From positions 1-58,785 of the forward strand of contig NZMG01000036.1 in assembly GCA_002694465.1 (NCBI GenBank): DNA of 58,785 nucleotides, read 5' to 3'. The DNA is from Flavobacteriaceae bacterium. GTDB taxonomy: Bacteria > Bacteroidota > Bacteroidia > Flavobacteriales > Flavobacteriaceae. The notes below the pieces were generated by a model, which was not told the DNA's origin, did not search any database, and was given only the letters and a program-made list of their open reading frames with translations. Below are positions 25,161 through 34,005 of the stretch, piece by piece; within the stretch, counting starts at the first letter, position 1, and the number at the start of each line of letters is the position of its first letter. The position numbers were made by a program, and so were the translations under genes.

Positions 25161-26489
25161 ATGAAAAATTATGTAAAGAATTTAATCGCGTTTGGTATGC
25201 TCATTATGATAACGGTGAGTTTTGGCCAAGACAAAAGAAGTTTGAACAATTTTAGAGAGCCAAGTAAGGATGGGATTAATGTCTTTGAAGCTCCTAAAGA
25301 TACTGCTGTTATTAAAGCCTTTGAAGGCGTAACTGTTCGAATAGGTGGGTCTTCGGCATTACAATTTCAAGCTGTAGATCACGAAAACGGCTGGACTGAA
25401 GCAGCCTCTGTGGACCCAACGAGTCCTTGGTTTGAAAGTTTACCATTAATTGAAATAGGGGATAATTTTAACTTAGCAACGGCTAACTTAGATTTGGATG
25501 TTGCCTTAGCAGATGGTTTACGAATGCATTTGCGTACCTATTTATCTTCAAGACACCACCCAGAACCTTATGTAAAGGGAGGATATTTACAAATAGACAA
25601 CCTTAACTTCATTAAAGAAGGAACGTTAAGCGAGTTAATGAAATATGTAACCGTTAAGATTGGACATATGGAAGTAAATTATGGAGATACCCACTTTAGA
25701 AGATCAGATAACTCATCTTCTATTTACAATCCATTTGTTGGGAATACCATATTAGATGCCTTTACTACTGAAGTTGCAGGGGAATTTTACTATCGAAATA
25801 ATGGTTGGATAGCGATGGTTGGGCTTACCAATGGAAAATTGAACCAAGCAGTAAACAATCCTGAGACTACCTCTCCTTCTCTCGTCGCTAAACTTGGGTA
25901 CGATAAACAAATAGATAGTGATTTACGCGTTCGTTTAACAGGGTCTGTATATAATACTTCTCATTCAGCAAGAACTTATTTGTATTCTGGTGACCGTGCA
26001 GGTTCTCGATATTATCTTGTTTTAGAAGATGCAGAAGCTAGTGCAACTAGTAATTTTAGATCGGGTCGATTTGATCCAGGTTTCAGAAATGAAGTAACAG
26101 CAATAATGATTAATCCATTTGTGAAGTATCAAGGTCTTGAGTTCTTTGGAATGTATGAAACGATTACAGGTCGTGCCGATTCTGAACTTGACACTAGTGG
26201 AGAACAAGTTGACCGTAACTGGAACCAATATATGCTTGAGTTGTTATATCGATTTGGAAATAATGAAAACTTCTACATTGGCGGTAGATATAATAGCGCA
26301 AGTGGTGAATTAGCTGGAAACGACGTAAGTATCAATCGTTTTAACCTAGGTTTTGGAGTCTTTATTACTAAAAACGTTCTTGCAAAACTTGAATATGTTA
26401 ATCAAGAGTATAAGGATTTTCCAGTAGGAAATATTTATAACGAAGGTAAATTTAATGGAGTTGTTTTTGAATCGGTTATAAGTTTCTAA
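25161..26489 (+). CDS. Outer-membrane beta-barrel (porin-like) protein
   Basis: 442 residues with a signal peptide (about 1-22, ending SFGQ). The rest alternates hydrophobic and polar residues in strands with aromatic girdles, e.g. LRMHLRTYLSSRHHPEPYV, VTVKIGHMEVNYGDTHFRRS and KLEYVNQEYKDFPVG, and ends on Phe (FESVISF), the usual barrel terminus. It resembles phosphate-selective-porin-like or uncharacterised DUF3138-like barrels, but I cannot name the substrate. Co-transcribed with yceI. Confidence 0.75.
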   Translation: MKNYVKNLIAFGMLIMITVSFGQDKRSLNNFREPSKDGINVFEAPKDTAVIKAFEGVTVRIGGSSALQFQAVDHENGWTEAASVDPTSPWFESLPLIEIGDNFNLATANLDLDVALADGLRMHLRTYLSSRHHPEPYVKGGYLQIDNLNFIKEGTLSELMKYVTVKIGHMEVNYGDTHFRRSDNSSSIYNPFVGNTILDAFTTEVAGEFYYRNNGWIAMVGLTNGKLNQAVNNPETTSPSLVAKLGYDKQIDSDLRVRLTGSVYNTSHSARTYLYSGDRAGSRYYLVLEDAEASATSNFRSGRFDPGFRNEVTAIMINPFVKYQGLEFFGMYETITGRADSELDTSGEQVDRNWNQYMLELLYRFGNNENFYIGGRYNSASGELAGNDVSINRFNLGFGVFITKNVLAKLEYVNQEYKDFPVGNIYNEGKFNGVVFESVISF

Positions 26490-26506
26490 CAGCTACCCTA
26501 AACTTG

Positions 26507-26535
26507 AAAAAGGTCGTTTTAAACGACCTTTTTTT
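26507..26535. terminator. Bidirectional terminator between the porin and sugar dehydrogenase genes
   Basis: AAAAAGGTCGTTT followed by its complement AAACGACCTTTTT forms a near-perfect palindrome with a T-run on each strand. It also covers the last bases of the convergent gene. Confidence 0.85.
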
Positions 26536-27655
26536 ATTTCGGGACAAGTCGAGAAATACCTTGTCCCTCCAATGCGATATAGATATAGCCTTCGGGTCCC
26601 ATTTTTACGTTTCTTACTCGACCAATATCTTCGGCTATTTTTTCACGTCCTATGACCTTGTCTCCATTCAATTTCACTAATTCTACATAGCTAAATTTCA
26701 AAGATCCCACTAGTAAATCACCTTTCCAATCTGGAAACTTATTCCCAGTAACAAAGTCCATTCCGCAAGGAGCGATGGAAGGGGTCCAATGGTGTATGGG
26801 TGGTTCCATTCCCTCTTTTTGGGTAAGTTCAGTAAATTTGGTGCCACTATAATTTACTCCAAAACTTACCACGGGCCATCCGTAGTTTTTTCCTTTTTGA
26901 ATGATATTTATCTCATCACCTCCTTTAGGACCGTGTTCATGTTCCCAAATAACGCCTGTTTTGGGATGTTTTACTAAACCCTGCGGATTTCGATGTCCAT
27001 AGGAGAAAATGGCTTTTTTTGCCTTTGTGTCGTTCACAAAAGGATTGTCATTGGGGATTCTTCCATCGTCGTGTAACCTATAAATTTTACCCCCATCACG
27101 TGTTTTATCTTGCGGATTTATATCTCTGTCGCCTCTATCTCCAACCGAAAAATACACATGGTTTTGACTATCGAAAGCGATACGAGAACCAAAATGTTGC
27201 CCAGCCGTAGAATTAGGCTCAGCTTTATATAAAGATTCAATATTAGTTAACGAGTTTCCTTCCAGTTTTGCTCTAATTAGTTTTGTATTCCCTCCTTTTC
27301 CGTTTCCTTCCGAAGAACTATACGTAATATAAATCCAGCCATTTTCATTATAGTTTGGGTGAAGGGCAATATCTAGCAAACCTCCTTGTCCCCAATTGTA
27401 TACTTCGGGGACATTTTTTAGTTGTGTTTTTATTCCGTTTTTAAAATGAATGATTTCCCCACTTTTTTCAGTAATTAACATACCTCCGTCAGGAAGCCAT
27501 GCCATTCCCCAAGGATTGTTGAGGTTTTCTACGAAAGACTCAATGGAATAGGGGCGTGTATTCTCTATAGAAAGAGCTATGTCAGTTTTATTAGGGTTGT
27601 TTTTACAAGACAGAAAACAAGCTGAAAAGACTAGTAAAATTAAGGCTTTGTTCAT
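26534..27655 (-). CDS. PQQ-dependent sugar dehydrogenase-like lipoprotein (glucose/sorbosone dehydrogenase family)
   Basis: 373 residues with a lipoprotein signal peptide ending CFLSC (Cys17). The six-bladed propeller of soluble glucose dehydrogenase type is seen in LNNPWGMAWLPDGGMLITEK, GLLDIALHPNY, AGQHFGSRIAFD (with the catalytic-type His), YFSVGDRGDR, SYGHRNPQGLV, WEHEHGPKGGDEINII and GKNYGWPVVSFGVNY. The closest characterised relatives are soluble aldose sugar dehydrogenases (YliI/Asd) that need PQQ. PQQ synthesis genes are not in this window, so the cofactor may come from outside. It is probably attached to the outer membrane, facing the periplasm. Confidence 0.88.
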   Translation of the reverse strand: MNKALILLVFSACFLSCKNNPNKTDIALSIENTRPYSIESFVENLNNPWGMAWLPDGGMLITEKSGEIIHFKNGIKTQLKNVPEVYNWGQGGLLDIALHPNYNENGWIYITYSSSEGNGKGGNTKLIRAKLEGNSLTNIESLYKAEPNSTAGQHFGSRIAFDSQNHVYFSVGDRGDRDINPQDKTRDGGKIYRLHDDGRIPNDNPFVNDTKAKKAIFSYGHRNPQGLVKHPKTGVIWEHEHGPKGGDEINIIQKGKNYGWPVVSFGVNYSGTKFTELTQKEGMEPPIHHWTPSIAPCGMDFVTGNKFPDWKGDLLVGSLKFSYVELVKLNGDKVIGREKIAEDIGRVRNVKMGPEGYIYIALEGQGISRLVPK

Positions 27656-27688
27656 TTAAAATTCTTTTGGTAAAAGATAGTAAAATTG

Positions 27689-27718
27689 TTTGAAAAAAAA
27701 TAAAAAGGGATATATTTG
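27689..27718 (+). promoter_or_regulatory. Promoter of tRNA-Pro
   Basis: A TTTG at 27689-27692 and TATATTTG followed by C (27711-27718), with an 18-base spacer. This is the best match to the Bacteroidota consensus in the window. The tRNA starts 12 bases later. Confidence 0.75.
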
Positions 27719-27730
27719 CAGTCCTTAAAA

Positions 27731-27805
27731 CGGGATGTGGCGCAGTCCGGTTAGCGTACACGGCTGGGGGCCGTGTGGTCGCAGGTTCAAATCCTGTCAT
27801 CCCGA
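27731..27805 (+). tRNA. tRNA-Pro (anticodon GGG)
   Basis: 75 bases, not counting CCA, which is not encoded. Acceptor stem CGGGATG (27731-27737) pairs with CATCCCG (27798-27804), discriminator A. The D arm is GCGC...GCGT. The anticodon stem CACGG/CCGTG encloses the loop CTGGGGG, giving anticodon GGG (CCC/CCU codons). The T arm GCAGG/CCTGT has loop TTCAAAT. The C1-G72 pair start is the usual tRNA-Pro feature. Confidence 0.95.
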
Positions 27806-27817
27806 CAAACTAAAGCG

Positions 27818-27859
27818 AAAGGCTTACGTAGAAAATTTATTTTCTACGTAAGCTTTTTT
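27818..27859 (+). terminator. Strong terminator after tRNA-Pro
   Basis: A perfect 14-base stem (27822-27835 with 27840-27853, GCTTACGTAGAAAA) with a TTTA loop, followed by six T. A second 9-base hairpin (27871-27891) follows immediately. Confidence 0.85.
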
Positions 27860-27920
27860 GCTTTAGATAAAATTAAAGCATCGCTTTAATTTGCAACAAA
27901 TGCGATGTAAAGAGATTATC

Positions 27921-27938
27921 CAAATCCTGTCATCCCGA
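27921..27938 (+). repeat. Duplicate of the tRNA-Pro 3' end (attachment-site-like remnant)
   Basis: CAAATCCTGTCATCCCGA repeats 27788-27805, the last 18 bases of tRNA-Pro, in the same orientation 133 bases downstream. Such duplications mark integration of tRNA-targeting elements. Only two hairpins lie between the copies, so any element has been lost, or the copy is a failed or partial event. Confidence 0.75.
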
Positions 27939-27969
27939 ATTAGTCAAAATTTATTAAGCTATAATCCCA

Positions 27970-27997
27970 TTGCATACTATTGATTATAATATATTTG
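27970..27997 (+). promoter_or_regulatory. Promoter of the terC gene
   Basis: TTG at 27970-27972, 17-base spacer, TATATTTG at 27990-27997. The ATG is 29 bases after the box. Confidence 0.65.
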
Positions 27998-28025
27998 TTC
28001 CTACGAATAAAACAGAACTTTTATC

Positions 28026-28739
28026 ATGGAATTATTATCGAATCCAGACATTTGGATTGCCTTTTTTACCCTTTGTGCACTTGAAATTGTATTAGGAATA
28101 GATAACCTTATTTTTATTTCAATTTTAGCCAACAAACTGCCAGAACATCAACAAAGAAAAGGACGGCAAGTAGGTTTAAGTTTGGCGTTATTAATAAGAA
28201 TTGGACTTTTATTTTCTATTTCCTGGATCATGAGTTTAACATCAGACATTTTTACTGTGAGGGATATGGGAATTTCGGGGAGGGATATCATTCTTATTTT
28301 AGGAGGACTCTTTTTAATTTACAAAAGTGTCAAGGAGATTCATGAAAAAATGGAACATAAGGATGAAGAATTAGTTCCTAAAGTTAAAAAGGTAACATTT
28401 AATGGAATTGTTACCCAGATTGTTCTCATTGACATAGTATTTTCTTTGGATTCTGTAATAACTGCTGTGGGAATGGTAGATCATATTAGTGTAATGGTTG
28501 CTGCCGTAATAGTATCAATGATTATTATGATGTTGGTTGCTAAGTCCTTAAGTGATTTTGTAAATAGAAATCCAACTATAAAAGTACTAGCTCTTAGCTT
28601 TCTGTTAATGATTGGTACGGCCTTAATTGCAGAGGGGATAGATTTTCATATTCCAAAAGGGTATATCTATTTCTCTATGGCATTTGCTGTTTTAGTTGAA
28701 ATTGTCAATATAAGAATTGGTTCAAGAAGGAAAGCGTAA
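28026..28739 (+). CDS. TerC family integral membrane protein
   Basis: 237 residues with about seven membrane helices. Conserved family motifs are CALEIVLGIDNLIF near residue 18-31 and IDIVFSLDSVITAVGMV near 138-154, with the acidic residues thought to bind metal. TerC proteins act in tellurite resistance and, in several bacteria, as Mn2+ exporters that supply exported metalloenzymes. No other ter-operon genes lie next to it, although a TerB-like gene is 12 kb away. It has its own promoter and no strong neighbour link. Its closeness to genes for an exported ATP-grasp enzyme may matter (inference). Confidence 0.9.
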   Translation: MELLSNPDIWIAFFTLCALEIVLGIDNLIFISILANKLPEHQQRKGRQVGLSLALLIRIGLLFSISWIMSLTSDIFTVRDMGISGRDIILILGGLFLIYKSVKEIHEKMEHKDEELVPKVKKVTFNGIVTQIVLIDIVFSLDSVITAVGMVDHISVMVAAVIVSMIIMMLVAKSLSDFVNRNPTIKVLALSFLLMIGTALIAEGIDFHIPKGYIYFSMAFAVLVEIVNIRIGSRRKA

Positions 28740-28884
28740 GTATTTTATAGAGATATTTTTTAGAATTCTTAATCCATAATTTTAACATATTTTCAGCGTT
28801 ATTATAGAGAGAAGGCTTGTTTTTAATGAGAAAATTATTTTTCATTAAAATAAAATTTTAACTAAAATGAATACCTCAATGAAT

Positions 28885-28892
28885 TACATTTG
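28885..28892 (+). promoter_or_regulatory. -7 promoter element of the class A hydrolase gene
   Basis: TACATTTG followed by C, 26 bases before the ATG at 28919. Confidence 0.6.
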
Positions 28893-28918
28893 CTTGATTA
28901 TAAACAACTGATACCTAG

Positions 28919-29830
28919 ATGAAAACAAGTTTTTTCTTTTTCTTCTTTTTTATTACTTCCATTTTTATTTGGTCGCAAGAACTACCAATTAAAATGCCAG
29001 ATTCTGAAATTAAATCCTTGAGACAACTTGTTGATAAAGACTTACAAGTGAAACTTGAGAAAGAACTTATGTCTCATCCAGATTGGAAGAAGTTAATAAA
29101 TCAAAAAAAGATGGCAGTTGGTGTGGTTGATTTAAGTAATCCAAATCAGGCGCGGTTTGCCAGAATTAATGGAAACCATATGATGTATGCTGCAAGTTTG
29201 CCTAAAATTGCCATTTTACTTGCTGCGATGGACGCAATAGAAAATAAAGAACTTAAAGAGACTGCAGAAATTAAAAAGGATATGAGACTTATGATAAGTA
29301 AGTCTGATAATGCTGCTTCAACTCGTATGATAGATAGACTTGGTTACGAAAAGATTGAAGAAGTAATGACTAGCCCAAAATATGAATTTTACAGTAAGAA
29401 ATACGGTGGAGGTATCTGGGTGGGTAAGCGTTATGGTAAAGGAGGTGAAACTAATAGAGAACCTTTGAAAAATCTAAGCCACGCTGCTTCAGTTACACAA
29501 GTATGTCGTTATTATTATTTATTGGCTCACGGTAAACTTGTCAATGAAAAGCGTTCAAAACAAATGTTAGACATTTTTGAAAACCCAGAATTGCATCATA
29601 AATTTGTTAATACATTGGACCGGATTGCTCCTGCAGCAAGGCTTTTTAGAAAATCTGGATCGTGGTCTACTTTCCATTCAGATTCTATTTTAGTTTGGGG
29701 AAAAGAGGAAAATAGAAAGTATATTTTGGTTGCGCTGATAGATGATCCAAATGGAGAACAAATAATTAGAAATCTTGTAGTTCCAGTTGAAAAGATTTTA
29801 AAGAAAAAAAACTTAATTAGTGCAAATTAA
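28919..29830 (+). CDS. Exported class A beta-lactamase-fold serine hydrolase
   Basis: 303 residues. A signal peptide with a run of eight Phe (MKTSFFFFFFFF...) is cleaved near WSQ. The penicillin-binding fold motifs are Ser93-x-x-Lys96 (SLPK), Ser129-Asp-Asn131 (SDN) and Lys245-Ser-Gly247 (KSG). No clear Glu166 omega loop (ExxLN) is seen; that region instead holds YGGGIWVGKRYGKGGE. It may therefore be a transpeptidase or esterase relative rather than a true beta-lactamase. It is followed by a terminator and then the nucleotide transporter gene. Confidence 0.85.
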   Translation: MKTSFFFFFFFITSIFIWSQELPIKMPDSEIKSLRQLVDKDLQVKLEKELMSHPDWKKLINQKKMAVGVVDLSNPNQARFARINGNHMMYAASLPKIAILLAAMDAIENKELKETAEIKKDMRLMISKSDNAASTRMIDRLGYEKIEEVMTSPKYEFYSKKYGGGIWVGKRYGKGGETNREPLKNLSHAASVTQVCRYYYLLAHGKLVNEKRSKQMLDIFENPELHHKFVNTLDRIAPAARLFRKSGSWSTFHSDSILVWGKEENRKYILVALIDDPNGEQIIRNLVVPVEKILKKKNLISAN

Positions 29831-29858
29831 ATTCTATTAATTTGAGAAAAAATAATTT

Positions 29859-29885
29859 GAGGAGATATTTATATCTCCTTTTTTA
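29859..29885 (+). terminator. Terminator after the class A hydrolase gene
   Basis: GGAGATAT (29861-29868) pairs with ATATCTCC (29871-29878), followed by six T. It separates the hydrolase from the transporter gene 30 bases further on; no separate promoter is obvious, so read-through may feed the latter. Confidence 0.75.
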
Positions 29886-29914
29886 TTTTATAATTTGGAG
29901 GTCTCATTAATACT

Positions 29915-32758
29915 ATGGTAGCTATAGAAACAATAAAGTCCTATCTCCTAAAAGTCTTTGATTTAAAAGAGCACGAGTTAAATAAAACGCTGTTGCTTCA
30001 GCTTAATATATTCTTACTTATCACGTGTCTTTTAATTGTAAAGCCTACCATTAATTCTCTTTTTCTTTCAGAATTAAGTGCAGATGCGTTACCTCTTGGC
30101 TACGTCCTTACTGCTATTATGGCGCTTTTAGGATCTTATTTTTACAATAAGGCCTTAGAAATCTATTCACTTAATAAAGTGATAGAAATGACCTTATTTT
30201 GCTCCATCTTAAGTTTATTGATTTTTGGGTTTTTATTTCAGTTTCATCTTGCGAAAGGTTTTATCCTTTACATTCCCTATGTATGGGTTGCTATTTTTGG
30301 GTTATTAACTGCTTCCCAATTTTGGATTCTTGCCAACTTGGTTTATAATGTACGTGAAGCGAAAAGAGTTTTTGGCTTTATAGGTGCAGGCGCCATTGCA
30401 GGAGGAATTTTTGGTGGGTATCTTACTTCACTTTTAACTAATATTTTAGCAGCGGAGAGTTTGTTGTTTGTGGCACCTGTGTTGCTCGCTTTCTGCTTAC
30501 CAATTACTCGATATATTTGGAAAAATGAAGTCGAGGAACTTAATGAATTTCAAGTTTCGAAACGAAAAGATCCTAAAGATTCTTCTCCTTTTAAGCTCAT
30601 AAAAAAATCGAAGCTTTTATCACTCATTGCCATTGTTGTTGGATTAAGTGTCCTGGTGGCCAAATTAGTTGATTATCAGTATAGTGATTATGCGTCACTC
30701 TTTTTTGAAGATCCTGACGAGCTAGCTGCTTTTTTTGGGTTTTGGTTTTCAACACTTAGTGTAATTTCATTACTTATTCAGCTTTTTTTAACCAAGCGGG
30801 TAGTGGGAACTTTTGGAGTAGGAAAATCGTTATTGTGGTTGCCTTCTGGAATATTATTTGGGTCAATTCTCCTATTATTTATACCAGAACTTTGGGTAAT
30901 AGTTTTTATAAAATTAATAGATGGAAGCTTAAAACAATCCGTAAACAAAGCCGCTACAGAGTTACTTTCTATTCCTATTCCAATAGAAATAAAGAAAAAG
31001 ACAAAAACATTTACAGATGTTGTAATTGATAGTGTTGCTACAGGCTTGGCAGGTTTCATATTAATTTTCTTTATTAATGGGCTAGATATTTCTTCAACCT
31101 ACATAAGCTTAATTATTTCGGTGTTAATTGTTGTTTGGTTGATTTTTATCTATTATTTGCGACAAGAATACCTTTTTGTTTTTAAGAAATTACTCGATGT
31201 TTCTGCGGACAAAAAAGGAAAAACCACAAAGAAGGAAATACCCATAACCTCTATTGTAGAAACAGTTAATAGGGTGCTTGAAAACGGTACCGAATCTCAA
31301 GTATTGCATATGCTACAAAGAGCATTGCCAGTTAAAGATGAACGGTTCTTTAGATCGATTAAAAAGTTATTGCTTCACGTTTCTCCTAAAGTGAGGGTTT
31401 TAGCTATTGAGAATTTATATTTTTTGAAAACCGAAAACTTAAGTCATGAAATGGAACTTCTTATCCAAGATAGTAATCAAGAAGTAACTACGGCTGCTTT
31501 TCGATATTTAACTAAATTTTATCCTGGAAATACACTCGATTTATTTGATAAATACCTCAATAGTGATGATGTAACGATATCAAATGCGGCACTTATAAGT
31601 TTGTCTATTGAACTTAGAAACAAACCAAAATTGCAAGAAGCTTATCAATTATCCTCAAGGGTACAACATGCCATCGATTCTGTTTTACAATTAAAAACAC
31701 CTTCTGAAAAAGAAAATAAAATAATTGCCATTACCGAGACTATTGGAAATGCGAGGTTAGAGGCTTTTTATCCCTATTTATTACAGCAAACTGAAGCTTT
31801 TGAAATTACCATTAAGAATTCGGCATTGCTTAATGCTGGGAAGTCCTTAGCACCAGAATTTATTGATGTTTTAATAAAACATCTTCCTAGCAGAGATACA
31901 AGACAAGTTGCCCTGGAAGGACTGTTTAATTATGGAGATCCTATTATATCAAGACTTTATTCCGAAATTAAAAATGAAAAAATAGACTTAGACGAAGCAT
32001 CACAAGCGTTACTTGTTATTGAAAAATTTAGCTCGCAAAAAGCCATTAATGTGTTAATTGGGCTTACGGATGGCACAGAACATCATATAAAAATGGAAGC
32101 TATTGAGGCGATAAAAAGACTTAAATGGGCAAATACCAATCTTGAAATAAACGATCGATTTATTGTGAATAGAGTGCTGGATGAGTGTCATTTGTATCAA
32201 AATACACTCTCGGTAATTCACTCCCAAATTGTCCTACAACATAAACGTGCCTCTTTAGGAAATGATAAAATTACTGAAGCGCGTAATGCATTAATGTTGT
32301 TGCTGGAGCAACGATTGGACCGTCAACTGCAAAGAATTTTTAGTTTATTAGGAATAAAATACCCTCCAGACGATATAGACCCTATTTTAAATAACATCAT
32401 CCATGGGGAAGAAGAACAACGCATACACGCAATTGAATTTTTAGATAATATATTGAATGCTCAATTAAAGCGAGAACTAATCCCTGTGGCTGAGTCATTT
32501 TTAACACAAGATATATCTGAAGAAAAAATCAAAAAACTCAACCTAAAAGTCTACAGTGAAATTGAATGCTATCAGTTATTATTTCAACGCAAAGATGTGA
32601 AGCTAAAACTTGCTGTACTATATTTAATAGAGCAAACAGATGATTCTAAGTTTATCCCACTTTTGGAAATTATTTCAAAAGACACCAATGAAAAAGTAAG
32701 CAATAGAGCTTCAGAAATATTAAACAAACATCAAAATGAATCGTCTACTTTCTTATAA
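29915..32758 (+). CDS. Nucleotide transporter (NTT/ADP-ATP translocase-like) fused to HEAT repeats
   Basis: 947 residues. The N-terminal half (about 25-420) has about twelve membrane helices in the arrangement of the ATP/ADP translocase-like (Npt/TLC) family: a Lys-Pro at the end of the first helix (CLLIVKPTINSLFLSEL), VREAKRVFGFIGAGAIAGGIFGG, and KLIDGSLKQSVNKAATELLS with IPIEIKKKTKTFTDVVID. From about residue 450 to the end are repeated alpha-helical pairs of HEAT type (e.g. SIKKLLLHVSPKVRVLAIEN; LLIQDSNQEVTTAAFRYLTK). NTT-HEAT fusions are known in free-living bacteria but not characterised. Expected place: inner membrane, HEAT part cytoplasmic. The substrate is inferred; it could be ATP, ADP or another nucleotide. 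Confidence 0.8.
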   Translation: MVAIETIKSYLLKVFDLKEHELNKTLLLQLNIFLLITCLLIVKPTINSLFLSELSADALPLGYVLTAIMALLGSYFYNKALEIYSLNKVIEMTLFCSILSLLIFGFLFQFHLAKGFILYIPYVWVAIFGLLTASQFWILANLVYNVREAKRVFGFIGAGAIAGGIFGGYLTSLLTNILAAESLLFVAPVLLAFCLPITRYIWKNEVEELNEFQVSKRKDPKDSSPFKLIKKSKLLSLIAIVVGLSVLVAKLVDYQYSDYASLFFEDPDELAAFFGFWFSTLSVISLLIQLFLTKRVVGTFGVGKSLLWLPSGILFGSILLLFIPELWVIVFIKLIDGSLKQSVNKAATELLSIPIPIEIKKKTKTFTDVVIDSVATGLAGFILIFFINGLDISSTYISLIISVLIVVWLIFIYYLRQEYLFVFKKLLDVSADKKGKTTKKEIPITSIVETVNRVLENGTESQVLHMLQRALPVKDERFFRSIKKLLLHVSPKVRVLAIENLYFLKTENLSHEMELLIQDSNQEVTTAAFRYLTKFYPGNTLDLFDKYLNSDDVTISNAALISLSIELRNKPKLQEAYQLSSRVQHAIDSVLQLKTPSEKENKIIAITETIGNARLEAFYPYLLQQTEAFEITIKNSALLNAGKSLAPEFIDVLIKHLPSRDTRQVALEGLFNYGDPIISRLYSEIKNEKIDLDEASQALLVIEKFSSQKAINVLIGLTDGTEHHIKMEAIEAIKRLKWANTNLEINDRFIVNRVLDECHLYQNTLSVIHSQIVLQHKRASLGNDKITEARNALMLLLEQRLDRQLQRIFSLLGIKYPPDDIDPILNNIIHGEEEQRIHAIEFLDNILNAQLKRELIPVAESFLTQDISEEKIKKLNLKVYSEIECYQLLFQRKDVKLKLAVLYLIEQTDDSKFIPLLEIISKDTNEKVSNRASEILNKHQNESSTFL

Positions 32759-34004
32759 TTTTATCTATACTACTGGCCAACGCCATATGGTCTGACGCCG
32801 AATTCTTCCTCAGTACATTACTCATAAGCACTACCATATAACAAGTATTATCGGTATGTTCCACTATGGCAACGGAATTCATATAATTAGTAACATTTCC
32901 CATGTATTTTCCACAAGCCTCTCCTTTACTTCGGTCGCATTTATACAAACTCCCCGATTTAAAATAAACTGCAGCTTCTTTTAAACTAGGGGATTGTGCA
33001 TATCGAATCCTTCGGTCGGTCATATACATAAGGCGTTTCATTTCGAGACTCGATTTTGTATCCACTACCTTGCCTTGTTCCATCTGCACTAAAAACTTCA
33101 TTAAACCACGTGTCGTTCCGGTACTTCCTCCTTTATCCCCAACATATGTGTTAGCTCCACCGGTAAAAAAACTTCCTAAGCGCCATTCATCGCTTGAAAT
33201 TCCTAATTTTCGTAATGGAAGATTCACCACATCATTTCCTAAATCGGTAAGTTCTTTCTTTGGAGTTGTTTTAAAATAGTTGAGTGCTTCTTCTTCGGTT
33301 AATGCAGGATATTTGTCACCAAAAGCAGCCATTAATAAGGCTTCACGCCAAACAATGCTTGCCGCTCCATTATTACTTACAGACATCATATGATCTGCCC
33401 ATTCAAATAAAGAAAATACATCACTTGCAATAACTTGCCTCTTCACAAGAACATTCTTTTCTACATCATAGATTGGAACGGTATGCGTATCGGTTAAACC
33501 CCAAACACCAGATTTTACGTGTTTACTTTTCAACAGGGCTACTCGATCTTCATAAGAATCGGGATAAATGTTCGCTAATTGTTCGAACAATGCCACTAAA
33601 ACGGCAATTTTACCTACACTACCAGGTTGATACCCAGCCAGCGGATTTTTTTCGGCATAGCGAATAGAATCTAAATTAGTAATATCTAATACCGAAATAG
33701 AGTAATTTTTACTTAAACTGCCGAAAAGGGCATTTATTTCCTTCTGAAATTTTTCATTGGGTTTCAGAAAATACCCAACACTGTCCTCCACATTGGTTAG
33801 TAGATTTAACTGGATATCCAACATAGATTTCATCGCTCCTGGCGGAATGACAGTATTATCTTTTATTTCACCGTTTTTAATACGTTCAAGGCGTTTTAAT
33901 CTTTTAATTCCTGTGTATTCATATCCATCAATGGGGTAGATGGTAGCTGTGGTAAAAGCCGAAGCAATAAAAACAAAGGCAAGTAAATAGGCTATTTTTT
34001 TCAT
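32745..34004 (-). CDS. Exported penicillin-binding-fold serine hydrolase, co-transcribed with the dikinase-like gene
   Basis: 419 residues from the ATG at 34004, which begins a good signal peptide (MKKIAYLLAFVFIASAFTTA). A start at 34019 is also possible but adds only MPLYK. Motifs: Ser129-Val-Gly-Lys132 (GYQPGSVGKIAVL), Ser210-Asn-Asn212, and Lys349-Ser-Gly351 (FKSGS). A Cys pair lies near 355-364. It resembles class A beta-lactamases/D,D-peptidases but with a long N-terminal helical segment. It starts 1 base after the stop of the exported ATP-grasp protein, so the two are tightly linked. Its 3' end overlaps the convergent transporter gene by 14 bases. Confidence 0.82.
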   Translation of the reverse strand: MKKIAYLLAFVFIASAFTTATIYPIDGYEYTGIKRLKRLERIKNGEIKDNTVIPPGAMKSMLDIQLNLLTNVEDSVGYFLKPNEKFQKEINALFGSLSKNYSISVLDITNLDSIRYAEKNPLAGYQPGSVGKIAVLVALFEQLANIYPDSYEDRVALLKSKHVKSGVWGLTDTHTVPIYDVEKNVLVKRQVIASDVFSLFEWADHMMSVSNNGAASIVWREALLMAAFGDKYPALTEEEALNYFKTTPKKELTDLGNDVVNLPLRKLGISSDEWRLGSFFTGGANTYVGDKGGSTGTTRGLMKFLVQMEQGKVVDTKSSLEMKRLMYMTDRRIRYAQSPSLKEAAVYFKSGSLYKCDRSKGEACGKYMGNVTNYMNSVAIVEHTDNTCYMVVLMSNVLRKNSASDHMALASSIDKIIRK

Positions 34005-34005
34005 T

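Noticed and set aside
27603..27800. A 65-residue minus-strand frame starting MTGFEPATTRPP
   Set aside because: It is the antisense translation of tRNA-Pro plus its promoter. Frames of this kind are a well-known false protein family produced by tRNA genes.
28919..29830. Antibiotic-resistance beta-lactamase
   Set aside because: The SxxK, SDN and KSG motifs are present, but no clear Glu166 omega-loop motif is seen; a resistance role cannot be supported.
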